Origin: Zhengitettix transpicula
Taxonomy: Eukaryota > Arthropoda > Insecta > Orthoptera > Tetrigidae
Direction: 5' to 3'
Length of the DNA: 64,000 nt
Assembly: GCA_037074705.1 (NCBI GenBank)
Contig: CM073591.1
Span: 79,218,532-79,282,531, forward strand
Under the pieces are notes generated by a model, which saw only the letters and a program-made list of their open reading frames with translations, did not search any database and was not told the DNA's origin. Made by a program: the position numbers and the translations under genes. Below, in pieces: positions 48,181-60,501 of the stretch; the stretch's first letter is position 1; each line of letters starts with the position of its first letter.

Positions 48181-50387
48181 AGGAGGGCAATACAAACAAT
48201 TTTCACTGTTGTCATTTTTGTCATAGACGTTTCGTTCCTGAGGAATGTATTAACGTATTAACCACATAGTTTCAAACAATTCACTGCCAAATACATATTT
48301 TACAATATTATTTTTCCAGTTTTATCAAAATTTAGATTCAAACGGAACAAGACAAAATAATTTTGTGTATTTCTTTTACGCGAAGCTTAATTTGTGCTAT
48401 TTAAAACAGCTGATGTTTAAATTTAACGTAAACTTCGGAATTTTAGTAACATCAGAGTAAATTAAATACATTAATCTATTACAAACAAAACACTATATTT
48501 ATTTGATTAGTAAAAGCTCAAATGGACCACACTACATATTCTAAATGGTTTTTCAAATGATATCCTTTTTCTCAGAGGGTCTGGTGGATTCAGGTTGACT
48601 TTGAAACCAAGACAGACCTCTTTTAAATGAGCAAGGTGGCATCACAAGCTAAATGAAGATTATTAAACAAGTATTTTTTTAAAAAAATAAAAATGGATCG
48701 ATCTTCAAAGGAATGTTCTTGGTTCTTATTGCGGAGTAATTTTTCCGCACAGAACACTCCCGAAAATAAGGAAGGTAAGAAAGACTTTCCAGCTCTCAGC
48801 ACTACAATTGCCTTGCACCGCATGGCTCAGCTGACTCGGACCGGGAACCGATATAGTCAACGCTTCGAATAATTCACACCAGTGGGATCCAGATCAGCAA
48901 TCGCCTTCACGAACTCAATTTCCTCCTACGAAGAATATTTACTAAATCTGTGAATTAAAATCCAAGCACTAATTTCTGTTTCGCTGCTTTAAGCACAATC
49001 TCTTTTAATCAAAATACCCACAGTTCACAGTTTTGTGGTGTCAGCCGTGGTGGATCTGATCTAGTCCAACTTCAATTCCAAACTAAAATTCTACTGTACA
49101 GATCTGACTTGCTCAAAATTCAAAAAAATCATCTAGATCTGTCTAACGACTGTCCCCGTGAGTCCAATTTTTAACGACTGTTCCTGGTGGACTGAATAAT
49201 CAAGTAACAAAAAAACACTTTTTAACACGGTATAAAAAAATAATCCAATCAAAATGCCTGACTGCCGATGCACGGATGAGCCCTGTTTATTCCATGAATA
49301 CAAAATTTACAGTTCGAACACTACTGATTCTCTCAAATTTCATCCATATTTCCAACTGACGCTTTCAATAGTTAATGAGTCTATAATAAAATACTCCAAA
49401 CTCCAATACATAATTCGTTCAAACTATATATATATATATATATGTAAAATATATTATATAATATCAAACAACTGCGATAGTCTGTGACCACAGAAATCCA
49501 CGTAAATGGATTTAGCGTATTACACGACTTTGCCGTTGAATGAAGCACGATCATGTTATTAATGTTTAAGAACTACCAGTAGTGCATACAGAATAACATA
49601 GTAGTAATAAATGAGACTTTGCACGGGGTAAAAGGCGATTTAAAGTGCGTGAAGTGTACTTACTACTTATTGTAGTGTAAGTCCCTGGAATATTGGAACT
49701 AAATATTATTTTATGAAAGGAGTATGGAGCAATTATCTAACTGAATTATTAAATACACTCTTATGTGCTGAAAGGAACTGACCCGGAATCATAGTTCAGA
49801 TCACATTCCATAGCAATCTTCAAACGATCAGTACAAAAGTAAGCTTAATTAAATTAATACTTAATTTATTCACTGTAGCTTAAATATTTGAAGAGAACGT
49901 TTATGTGTTCAAGTTTATTTTAATTGATGAATTACAGTTTATCGAAGGAATTTCAAATTGTAAGTACAGCACAACCCCGGCTAATCGAACTGTAGGGAGT
50001 GGAACAGTTTCTGATAACTTTTTATTTTGTATTGTAATTACAGTACGTATTTTTTTAAAGGTTTTGAAAGTCAAACGAATTCTAAAATCAATTTTTAGGC
50101 TACACTTATGTTCTTTAAGAAAGTTAAAATCGCAGTTTTATGATTGCATTTGTGGCATTTGAATTACTCCTACAAAAAACTCAGTAATTTTCCGTGCAGT
50201 ACAGAATTATTTTTGAGATTTGAGATTTTCGGAGGCGTTTCGGATAAACCGGGTTTCAGTACACTCGAGTTCGTTTAACCGGAGTTGAACTGTTTTTAAA
50301 TCCGGATTAAATCCCCATAGATCTTTAAAATATACGGAATGTGCAAAACCGCATCCCAAAGGATTCTCTTCATTAAAATAATTTGAA
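48181..50387. other. No gene seen; (AT)n at 49424-49443
   Basis: AT-rich DNA with one short AT dinucleotide run. No domain-bearing ORF. Confidence 0.45.
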
Positions 50388-50570
50388 ACCTATCTCGGAG
50401 ATCCTGGGTTCGAATCCCGGCAAAGGCATGGATGTTGTGTGTGTGTGTGTGTTTTTCCATGCCGAAAAACTCCCACAAAATTAAGTTCCCCGACAATGAA
50501 ATGCTACAAGGTACTAAGTCGCTACTGACCTAACCGTTGACGCGACTTCAAATAAAATTTAAAAGTAATC
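50388..50570 (+). mobile_element. tRNA-derived SINE, 5'-truncated
   Basis: The B box GGGTTCGAATCCC (50406-50418) is present but the A-box half of the tRNA-like head is missing. The body matches the copy at 27034: GGCATGGATGTT, (TG)n, TTAAGTTCCC, AAGTCGCT, GACGCGAC, and an A-rich end near 50550-50570. Confidence 0.65.
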
Positions 50571-52410
50571 GACACTACTGAAATTTTCAGAAGCGAATAA
50601 ATTCACGTGTATTCCTAAGAAACTAATATTATGGAGTGTTTTCTTCCAGATTGTCAATGAAAAATTATGCGCATATCTCCCCCATCCCACACTGCGGAGA
50701 CGAATACCTTTTTTTTTATTGTGTTGCATTGGTGTTGTATTACAGCTACAAATCTTTCTGCTAACGAGCTCAGCCGACTGATTTACTCCACAAAATCCAC
50801 AGACGTGCAAATAATTTCAAACAGACTTTGTGCATAAAAACTGGTTAGTGCAGCTGGCTATACGGTCAAAACTAAATCTACGAAACGGCCTGCAAGAGCT
50901 GCGTGCTTTTTCAGTTAATACTATTTCAAGCTGTGATGCAAACGTAATCTCTTTAATTTCGTTGCACGCTTATCGTTTCCGGCTGCGTGCAAAAAAAGCT
51001 CCATTATAGTATGTAAAAATTATATTTGGGGATATGATTAGTGAAAAGTGGACATATTGCAAATAAAAACACGAAAATGATAAATATTTAGGAACTTACT
51101 AAAGAATAATTTTGATAAATTTTTGTAAATAATTAAGTAAGGATAAATACGATACGTAGGATTAGTACACTTGGGAGATAATGTTATGAGAACAGCGGAA
51201 AAATTATGGATTCTGCTGGTTTTTGCAAGTGCTTGTCAATTTTAAGGTGGCCATAGTTAATGTTAAACACCGACATGTAAATGTCAAAATTAATAAAGTA
51301 GCTGACAAAAAAACTGCACAACGGTTCCTTAAAGATTTCTTCAGGCGTACAGTCGATATGGAGGATTATACATAATTTTTATACTTTTCAAAATTATTCT
51401 ATTATTTTTGTTTTATAAATTTATCTTGAATAGAATTTCAATTACCTGTTGTAACCGATTTTATTTATTTCTTATAAAATATATCACATAATTACAATTA
51501 TTAGTAATGTATAAAATATTTAATTTATGCTAATTGAAATTAAAACATCTGACTTAAAATAAATTTTATTTTATTTTTATTCACAACAGTATTTAACAGA
51601 ATCTCAATAATAAAATATTTAAAGAAATTTCGAGAAAATATCTCAGGGTATTTCTGTGGGTCACTTTTAAGACAAATTGACCAAACAGAAATACAAGATA
51701 AATATAAATATTGAACAGATGTTATCAGAACGTGTCACTCGAGGCAATTCCGAGGTTGTCTGTGGTTGTTGGCGTCGTCTCCTGATGTGATGTATTTTTG
51801 CTTCATACTGAGTGATAACGGACATAAATACTGGTATCTCTTCCTCGTTATCTGCATGCGAACTAAAGTCTCCTACTGTCGACTCAAGACTTTTTATATC
51901 CAATAAATAATGACGGTTAATGTTCAGCATGGAATTAAAATCTAAAAACCTATTGGTAAAACCAATCTCAAAAACGATTTTTGCCAAGAATCGAGAAACA
52001 ACGTTTGTGGTAGAAAACTAAATAACGTTCCAAGAGTTCTAGATTCTCATTTTGTCATCGAATACGCAGTTTTAAAAGCAAAAATGGTTGTTATGTGTTA
52101 AGAAAAGTATTACTAACATAAAATTAACGTAAACATTGATTTGTAAATTTAATTTATATTAATTTACTGTGAATTATTCTCTGTTTCTTATATTCCATTT
52201 TACGGTAATCCCAAGGATGATTTTAAAAATTTCAGTAAGACATATTAATATGCAAAAACCACAAATTGAAGAAAATTTAAGGATGGCCTTCAGAGTATAA
52301 GTATTTTAATTCTAATATATGTTGTACCTAGAAATGTGGGAAGGCCCACATTTTTAATAAGTTCAGATCTTGAAGGTTCAGAAAACAGTATACGAAGAAT
52401 AAGTGTGAGC
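50571..52410. other. No gene seen
   Basis: AT-rich. A minus-strand ORF at 51667-51987 (106 codons) has an acidic patch and an RRRRQ basic run but no recognised domain and no splice or promoter support. It may be a chance ORF or an isolated exon. Confidence 0.35.
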
Positions 52411-52871
52411 AGACAGGCTATGTATAGGGTAATCCACGTAGTGGCCACTCCACTCTAATAGCTTACAAAAGGGACGGAGAGGGGGGAAGGATAAAGGTAG
52501 AGCAAGGTAGCACCGGGCTGTAGTCTTAAGGATCCTACCCGGAAATTCACCTAAAGGTGATGCAGGGAAAACCCTCGATAAACCTGCGTCAGGTAGATGG
52601 GGCTCTTGGTACTTGTTCCATGTGTTCCGGTGGGGTTTCCTGTGGAGACGCAGCATTCGACCAGTTTAGGAGGCAGCTGGCCGACTATTCCAATAGGAAT
52701 GGTGGGCAACTCTTACCTTATACCCAAGGAATTTGAACTCGGAAGATACATCCCTCAAAACTGACAGAGGTGCCTCGGATTTAGAGAATCGCAGTTTAAA
52801 AACCAGAGAGAAGAGAAGGTAATCCCGAAGGTAGCCCCCACTATCTCTTCGGGAAGGTTCACGTGCGAGAG
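52411..52871 (-). mobile_element. PALS copy F, diverged
   Basis: The most divergent copy. It shares the 3' variant ACAGGCTATGTATA with copy D, and retains GGATCCTACCCGG, TTTAGGAGGCAGCTGGCCGA and the GGTGCCTCGG hairpin. The 5' hairpin survives as a half only (near 52861-52871). No poly(A) tail or target-site duplication is visible, which fits an older insertion. Confidence 0.7.
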
Positions 52872-53279
52872 GAAATTTTAATATTTACAAAACAGAAACC
52901 GATGATTACGCTATTTCTTTTCTCAGATATTTGTAAGAAATCCTTCTGATTATAGCATGACTATCGACGGAAACACAGGATCTTCATAAATCCAGTAAAA
53001 TCATGATGAATAGGGGGTTTATTATCTGCATTGGAAGGTTCTAAGCGTAGTAACGTAGGCAGTAAAGAAAGTGCGAGGTGTATAGAAGATTCAGTAGCCC
53101 GTCATGAGTAAATCAGAAACATACCGGTTGGAGTTCGGCGTCATATTAATAGACGAAAAAGCAAGTTTCCAAGGAATTTTGCAAGGCGAATGCAATTAGA
53201 GCTTGGCCACCCACGTAAAGCAAAGTAAATAAACTACCGAAAGACAGAAACTAAGAGAGCAGAAAGAAAACAAAATGCG
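52872..53279. other. No gene seen
   Basis: Mixed-composition non-coding DNA; nothing recognised. Confidence 0.4.
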
Positions 53280-53780
53280 GGCGAATTAATATTCAGAACA
53301 GGGCTTGAAAGGGGCGTGCCCTCTGATCGTATAGCAGGATTTGATGTTCCGTTACGTAAATGAGCAGCGACTGCGCACCGCACTCCTCCTCTGCTGACGA
53401 CTTAATTGTTACGGCAGCTGCAAGAGCCGCTACAGTAGCCGGGATTCTTTGTGCAAATATTTGCCAGACAATGGCACGCTCTTCTCGGCCAATTACTACT
53501 CCGTTCTTGGTTTTATTGTGGCATCTCGCGGCCCGGGAAGCCGGTTGGTCAGCGAGACACGTCACCTCGCTCGTAGCGCAAGAACCTGTACCAACCCGAT
53601 TTATGTGTAATGAGAATTAACAGCCGTTTATCGCAGATGGTATCGAAAACCCGCTCCTAATCCAGAGATTATATTTCACTTATTTGAGCTGGCGGGAGAA
53701 AGGTGGTTCTATTTTAGAAGGAAGGCCGTGACGAAAGACGCTGCTCCTCGTTTGACAGAGTAATATTTGCAGAGAGCATG
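53280..53780. other. GC-richer unique island, possible regulatory element
   Basis: A sharply GC-richer block with CpGs and overlapping ORFs on both strands (53293-53565 minus, 53360-53620 plus), neither with a known domain. TGTGCAAATATTTGCCAGA near 53450 resembles clustered transcription-factor sites. It matches no repeat family in the window. A conserved enhancer or a lone exon are both possible. Confidence 0.22.
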
Positions 53781-53902
53781 AACGAAGCTCGGCAGAATGG
53801 CTCGCAGGCTTGCAGCAAAACACCATAAACCCTGTACTTAATATTCGGCCATGCGATGTCTAATAAACGAATACCTTCGGTAATTACCGATACATAGTCT
53901 GT

Positions 53903-53965
53903 GAACAGCGTGCATGGTCTAGCACTTACGAGTTCCGGAGAAACGGGTTCGCTTCCCGTTCATTC
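53903..53965 (+). repeat. tRNA-like fragment
   Basis: ACGGGTTCGCTTCCCGT (53943-53959) forms a perfect T-arm with a B-box core, and GCATGGTCTAGC upstream is A-box-like. The acceptor stem does not pair properly, so this is a tRNA pseudogene or the head of a tRNA-derived SINE. It is not a functional tRNA. Confidence 0.4.
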
Positions 53966-56900
53966 CAGATTTTTTTCTTCGGCAGTATGAAGCGCTCCAA
54001 CTGCTTTTTCCATTCCTTTTAAAGTTAATAAAGTATAGAGGAACTCAAATCATAACATCGGAAAGTCGAGGACAAATATTCTGTTCAACTAGAATGCAAT
54101 CGAAATTCGTGAATTATTTTTGGTTCTTAATGATAAGCTGGCCTACACAGACTTCAAATAACATTACTCTAATTTTTTAACCAAGACTGCCTTGGTACTC
54201 ATCCCAAGAGTATAAAATCTTAACCTAAATATAATACATTTATTTGAAGGTTTAAAATGTGTGTAAGTGAATTTATAAAAATCCTTAAGGACCCTACATA
54301 TCTGTATTTGGCATGAATAATTGTTTCCTATAATTTTCATCGGTACAAAATGGATGGCTGAAAAATACCCTCGAATATACCAAATTAATTAGAATTGTTC
54401 TACTTGTTGTAAAAACCTCAAAAATTTATATTTCGCCTTTTCTCCCTGAAGTCTAGTAAAAAATAAAGTTTTGTATCAGTCTTGAAGCTTGTACTTTGTG
54501 AATTTGCTCGTTATTTCGGAAAATGTAATTTGAGAATGTTGGTATTAGAGAAAACTTGCTCTCCGGTTATGTCGTTTACGCGAGTATAATCTCCTAGAGT
54601 GGAGCAGGAAAATCAAAGAGATGCGCCATTAATTTATCCAATTGCCTCCGAGTTTTGTTTCCTGCCATACAAAAAATAATAATGTTCAATTATAACGTTG
54701 GTTTTGAGATTCCGGACGTGTTACTGTTTTCTTTAAGGCTGGCAAATTTCAAGCTAACAGCGTTATATTTATGAACCTCCTACAATTGACATCGAAATAT
54801 ATTCTAATTGAAACTGATACATACTAGAATTGCTGCATTTACATCCAAATATCAATTGGATCCTCTGGTTCTGGTGTTAATAAAACACTTTTCCGGCTTG
54901 ACTCGCTACAGTCCTTTGTTATGTTAATCGCAACTTCCCTGATTTTGTCGGTCCAAATCATTTTAAATTAATATAGTACTTTATACGGAAAAATAATTAT
55001 TTATGTAATTGTAAACCTAAATTAAGTAACCTAATTTAATATTTGGAAAGGAAACGATAAGTTGAATAATGAATATGAAAGATTCATTATTTTCAATCAG
55101 TCGTATTTTTTTTTTCATTGAAACGATAATTTATTGAAATCTGAAGAGACAACGATCGGGTTTCTATTTTATATAATTTGAAAATGAATGTAATGTAGCA
55201 GATATTTTACCGCCGTCTCATATGTAATTTAATCGGGTCTGAAACACTTCATATTAATTTGTATTTAATGCAAACGGAAGAGTTTATTACAACGATATGT
55301 GTTCGTTGTTCCATTGTCTGATTGGAAGATGTCAGTGTTAGATAAAATGAGAGTTTATGTTAGGTGATCTGGTAAGTAAGGAATTAATGATAAAGAGACA
55401 TCTCGGTAGACAGGAAAAATAAAATATCGTAGAGAGAGACAGAGAAGGGGAAGAGGGGTTGTTATCTGTTCAGAACATCAGCGTGAAAGCAAGAAGCCGT
55501 CACTATGTAAGAACGGTTGATGGATGGGATTCAGAACTTCGGGTGAGCTTCGAGGAGAGGGAAGTATCAATCATTGGTTCCGGGAGTCCAGAATATTCGA
55601 AATTATTGTTTTTTATATAATTAATTGTCCTTGATTATTAATCATACATTGGTTGCGTTAAATCCGCTTTATTGAAGTTTTATTATCTATTATTAATTTC
55701 TACGCAGACCAGTCATATTTTGTAAATGAAATACATTTTCTTGGGTCATCAGCAAAGAGAATGTTTTGACACGCGCTGCGTCGTAGGCTAGCCTCTTCGA
55801 ATTAGTGTAAATATCTGCTCTAGATAATATAGTTGCGACTTACCTCCATTCTTCAAGGCACCCACTGTTCCTAAATTTGTCTCAAAAGCTGAACTAGTTT
55901 TCTTCTCTCTGCGGTCCAAACGACTTCATCCCTAGATATTATATCCCAAACCTTTCTGGTTCCTTAATTTTTCAGTGTATGTAATATACTTCTGTAGCAC
56001 CACATTTCAGCTATCCCATTTTATTTAATTCATGTTGAGGTTTTTGACAAAGAAACATATGCATACTCACTTCCATCTGGTTGATTCGCGTTTCTGTTTG
56101 TGTGTTCTGTACGAGTTTGATCTGAAGGATACGTTCTTCAATGACCTCCCATACTCGCGGGGAATGGAGCAACATGTCATAATTGGAAGCAATCTTTTGT
56201 TTGCTTTAGTGTGTATTTATTTGCAATTTTGGTCGCCCCAACCTTGAAAAATTGATAGTAATTGTTGTCTACGGGCGAAACATTTTGTGGTCTGCTAAAA
56301 ATATTTATCCCTGAAATTTTTACTAATGTAGTCGAGCGAAGAAAATCTTGGGATCAGTGATCTGAATCCCAAATTTTCTGGAGCTCGTGAAAGATATAGA
56401 TTACGGATTTATATATATTATATTAAATTAAATTTTGGTTGGTGCTAATTGTGTGGTGTGATAAAATATTGTTAATACATAATCGGATATTGCAGTGTAA
56501 ATTATTGCATAGTTTTGAGCAGTCAACTTTCATATTGTTTTACATTAAATTGGGAGATATTTTATTAGTTTCAATATTTAATTCAATTTGAGATATTTTC
56601 ATAGTTTTATTAAAATTTATTAAATCTTGCATTACTAAAATTTTTCGTTGCCGTTTTCAATGCTTTCATTACATCTTACAATTTTAAACATTTTGATTAG
56701 AGTGAGTATTACATTAATTGGTATTATTTAACTAGTTCAAATTGCCTAGCACATTAATTCATTCCCAACTGGTTATTGTGTATTTTTAATATTGTTAAAT
56801 CTATAAGACTTTTATTGTATTTATAAACTGTTATCTACGTATTAACTCCTTCAGAATATTTAAATTGAATATTTAACCACGCGATTCATCATGTTGATAG

Positions 56901-57478
56901 TTGAAAACTCTTATTTTGTATCAGTTATATTTGATACTGTTAAATTCTGCGTTTTAATTATTAGGATTCGTTATAAAGGTCCCATTTATGGCGCAAATCA
57001 ACAATTAAAAATGCGCGGATTTTTATATAATATACAACGCAAGTTAATGATCGGAAGCGACAATAAAGGGAATTGAAACGTAAATTCTAATTGTCGAGTA
57101 CTAAGTTAAGCTTCGGAGAAACGCTATCCCGCTCGAGTTCCTGATCAACTGTGGAGATCCTGCCTGCTTTCCTTATGCTGGTTCGAGAACAGTAAAAGTA
57201 AATTTACATTATATGGAGTGTGAGGTCAAATCACCATGATTTTATTGTGGGTGAGTTCAGCCTACAACTTCTGGATATATTTACAACACCCCCACTTTTA
57301 ACATCTACAATTTTGTTTGTAATTAACTTTTCAATTTTGAGCAATTATAACATTTATATTTTTAAATGTTGTGTTAATAAATGTGTTTTCTTGAACTTAT
57401 GAATTTAAAGAACTCAAGCAAATTAAAATTAAATAATTAATGTTAATATAAATAAATAAATGTAAAATTTTACAATAT
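53966..57478. other. No gene seen
   Basis: About 3.5 kb of AT-rich DNA with a short AG-rich patch near 55428-55458. No recognised element; some LTR-like decay may be present near 56970-57200 but is not demonstrable. Confidence 0.4.
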
Positions 57479-58193
57479 TGTAACATGACAATCGGTTGGT
57501 GGTGGGCCCTTGTTATGTTTCATTTGTTCCACTTTCTTTGTTGTTGTAGCGCCGCGCCGGCATTGTTGCGTTGCGTTGCAGTTTTGGCGAACGAGTTTAG
57601 AAGTTTAAGTGTCCGTGGGGAGCTCGTAGTGTATGAATCATAAGTCCCCGATGGGATTTCGTATGGTCGGAGCAGATAAGTCAGCGGTAGTTAAGAAGTT
57701 TGGGAGCTTGTAGCGAGTAGACTTGGTTGTTCGAAAATAAGTATAAGTCTCCGGTAGGAAGTCGCGTCGACAGGATCTCAAACCAACCTTGCAAAGTGCA
57801 AGCGAGATCAATGAGGTATTCGTTTTGTGAAGTGTCGCGTAAATAAAAGCCACGTCCTGAGTATACTGTAAATATCGCTTTTGTTTAGGGCAACAGGCTA
57901 CATGAGGGTGATCCACATTGGGCAACTTCCCTTTAATAGCATAGGAAGGGATTTGAAAGGGGGGATGCGGAAGGGTAGAGGAAGGTAGCCAAGGGTTACT
58001 AGGGCCCCCGGGCTATGGTTTAAGGATCCTACCCGGCATTCGCCTAAAGAAATGCAGGGAAAACCCTAGAAAAACCTGCATCAGGTAGGTCGGTCATTGG
58101 GTACTTGTCCCACGCCCTACCGATAGCGGGAGAGGAGTTTATCGCATGTCTCGAAATTAATAAATTTGTTAATTTCTGTTAAAAAAAATTATC
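57479..58193 (+). mobile_element. LTR-like unit, interrupted by a PALS insertion
   Basis: It starts TGTAACATGACAATCGG. It contains a GC-rich leader and an AATAAA signal (57842-57847), and is followed by the primer-binding-site motif TGGCGCCC at 58194-58201. The PALS copy G (57879-58139) splits it downstream of the AATAAA. No internal coding region follows, so it is a solo or truncated LTR with a few bases of leader. The leader differs from units a-e, so it belongs to another family. Confidence 0.5.
57873..58145 (-). mobile_element. PALS copy G, 5'-truncated
   Basis: Sense minus; the A-rich tail appears as TTTTGTTT at 57879-57886 and the element is cut after about half its length. A short direct repeat TATCGC flanks it at 57873-57878 and 58140-58145. 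The insertion lies inside the LTR-like unit and is therefore younger than it. Confidence 0.75.
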
Positions 58194-58201
58194 TGGCGCC
58201 C
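58194..58201 (+). other. Primer-binding-site motif TGGCGCCC
   Basis: Eight bases complementary to the 3' end of tRNA-Lys(CTT), placed at the end of an LTR-like unit. The match does not extend further, so the primer is uncertain. Confidence 0.4.
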
Positions 58202-58392
58202 TTTAAATACTTGATCAACCAGAACAGAACATCAAGAGGAATGAGCTAACTGCCAATCTGTAGGGGTATATATAAGTTTTCCACATTTATCGTCACAACG
58301 TGGAACGGGAAATTTGTATTACATTATTACATTTGTATCACCGCACGTGGGTTTATATTGTAAACTTTTCTTTTTTATTAATATATATATAA

Positions 58393-59422
58393 TGTAATGC
58401 CAATTAATTAGGCCATTAATTGTTTGGACATAAAATTTGAATTGTCCGAGAAATCCATTATAGCGGTCTGATCGAACAAAGCGACAATGGAAAAGCGAGC
58501 TAACTTGCTTTGTCGAAAAGTCAAAAATGGCGTATGTGCGCTAAAACTCGAGAGAACTAGGAGTCAGTTGGCAGAAAATCATCGTGAGGAGCAAAACAAA
58601 TAGTATAACTGTTAGCTAGCGGAGAAAGATTGTTAGGAGCTGATGGCGGAAAGACATTACGAGGAGCAGAACAAGAAATATAATTTGAGGAGAGACTAGA
58701 CATCGTCAATGTATAACTAGTTAAAGTTGTAAATTAATACGAAGAAAACATTCACGCCGCAAGTTTTTCAGCAAAAATAATTGAAAAGTAAGGGCAGTTT
58801 AAGTCTACAGCAAGGAGCTAAAGAAAAGTTAGTTCGCTCCGAAAAAATAACCAGTTAAAATAAATCGTAAAGGAGATACGTTGCAGTTTAGGTCCAATTC
58901 AGTAAAGGACTAATAAATCTACGAATCGTAGGGTTCCGGTAAAGCAAGCAGACATCAGATAGCTGACATTCAGGAGGATCATCCGAGTTCCTGAGAGCCT
59001 ATTAATTTTGACTTTAATAGTGTAAAATCTGTGAGTCGATGTTTAGAATCAGTGTATAATTTTGCAATAGTGTACTTCCGAAACCAAAAATAATGCTGGT
59101 ACCAGCTGGACACTAAGTAACAAAACCAAAACTAATGATTAATTGTAAACTTTAATTAAAGGATAAAGTCAGATTTCGTTCTCTTTTCATTGTCAATCAG
59201 ATTTAATTTCTTTACTTTAAATATATTTCTATCGAAATATTGTTTAGGTAAATTGTAAACTGTTTTGTTAATTAGATTTTAAATCAATTTGTTGTGTTCA
59301 TTATCAAACCCAGAAAGATCTCAAATTTTGTTGTAATTATCTTTATTGTCAAAAAAAATATGTTTGTTTGTTAATAAGTTTTTCATTTTCATTTAATAAA
59401 AGCCTCCTATTTAATTATTACA
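58393..59422 (+). mobile_element. LTR-like unit c inserted in (AT)n
   Basis: TGTAATGCC at 58393 and TTATTACA ending at 59422 give inverted TGTAAT/ATTACA ends over 1030 bases. AT repeats flank both sides (58379-58392 and 59423-59440), as expected if the target was a microsatellite. The core CTGGTACCAG is at 59096-59105, followed by CTAAGTAAC, GTCAGATTTCGTTC and an AATAAAAGCC polyadenylation-like signal near 59396. No coding region: probable solo LTR. Confidence 0.6.
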
Positions 59423-59440
59423 ATATATATATATATATAT
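59423..59440. repeat. (AT)n microsatellite
   Basis: AT dinucleotide run between two LTR-like units. Confidence 0.9.
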
Positions 59441-60474
59441 CGTAGAAATTTAAAAGAAACGAAATTAATTAATTGACAAGATTTTGGGACTTTCGTTGGC
59501 GTAAACATACGATTTGTGTACAAGAATATGGGGCTCTAATGTTTGCTTGCTGTAGGTATTGTCGTGAAACATTGCTGGACGCGCAGAGCTTTAGTGTGTG
59601 TTTTAGGAGGCAGAGGAGTACAGTTCAGACAGAAAGAGTGTGTTATTGGGTGGAAAAACCGGAGGTAGTCAGAAAGACTCAGAAATTCAAAAAGTGTGTG
59701 TTAGGAGTCGCCGGTTTACAGTCTTTGGGCAAACAACTGCGACGATACTTTGCCGACTGTTTATTTCCCTGATGCAGAATAATTTCGAAGTCTAGCATAT
59801 GTTCACGAATCATATAATTCGTCAGTACTTGGGCGCCAGTTTATTTTATCAAGTGAATAACCAAACTTTGATGATTTTAATAATTTATTGATCGAGAGAA
59901 CAGAAAAACAATTGGTGTGGTCAAAATCAGCAAGCAGGAAGTGTTGTATGTGGAAATAATAACCACAAGAAAATTCTGCGGAAACATGGCCTGTATATAA
60001 ACGTGTTAATCAATAATGGAGTGTGTGCGAGTCCTTCTTTTTCGCACAGCAAAACTATAAGGTGAAGTAAACAATTTATTATATGTAAACCAAAAGGAAA
60101 TGATATTTTATCGTCAGATTTCAATATTTTACTGATTGTTTAAAGTAAGAATTTTCTCACTTTGTAAATTTTAATTGATGTCGTAAATATTCTTTATTGG
60201 AGGTCCGATAGTCGGCCCTGACATCAAGCCGTGGTATATTATCAAGTTTTTACCAACATGTTATATAATTTCAAAGATTATAATAATTTCATGTTAGTAA
60301 ATTAACTTTGTTGTATATTTTAAACTCTGACCTTTTTAATTAAAATTCAAACATTTAATTTTAATTTGCTTTTTTTAATTATCATTTAATAGTAAATAAT
60401 GCAATTTGGCGTCTTCAACGTGTGACACGTTTTAAATAATAGAATAATTTCAATCATTTCTCTTTAATTACTAC
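59441..60474 (+). mobile_element. LTR-like unit d
   Basis: The 3' part resembles the other units: AAGGTGAAGTAAAC near 60058, CGTCAGATTTC near 60111, and an AT-rich tail ending TTACTACA at the next (AT)n run. A diverged primer-binding-site-like stretch, TGGCGTCTTCAACGTGTGAC, starts at 60407. A minus-strand TGGCGCCC lies at 59831-59838, in the opposite orientation, so the unit may be a composite. The 99-codon ORF at 59473-59772 has no recognised domain. Confidence 0.4.
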
Positions 60475-60501
60475 AATATATATACATATATATATATATA
60501 T
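60475..60501. repeat. (AT)n microsatellite, interrupted
   Basis: AT dinucleotide run with one C interruption, between units d and e. Confidence 0.9.

Noticed and set aside
22423..58145. PALS copies as a CRISPR-like or tandem array
   Set aside because: Copies are dispersed, in both orientations, with target-site duplications and poly(A) tails, so they are retroposons.
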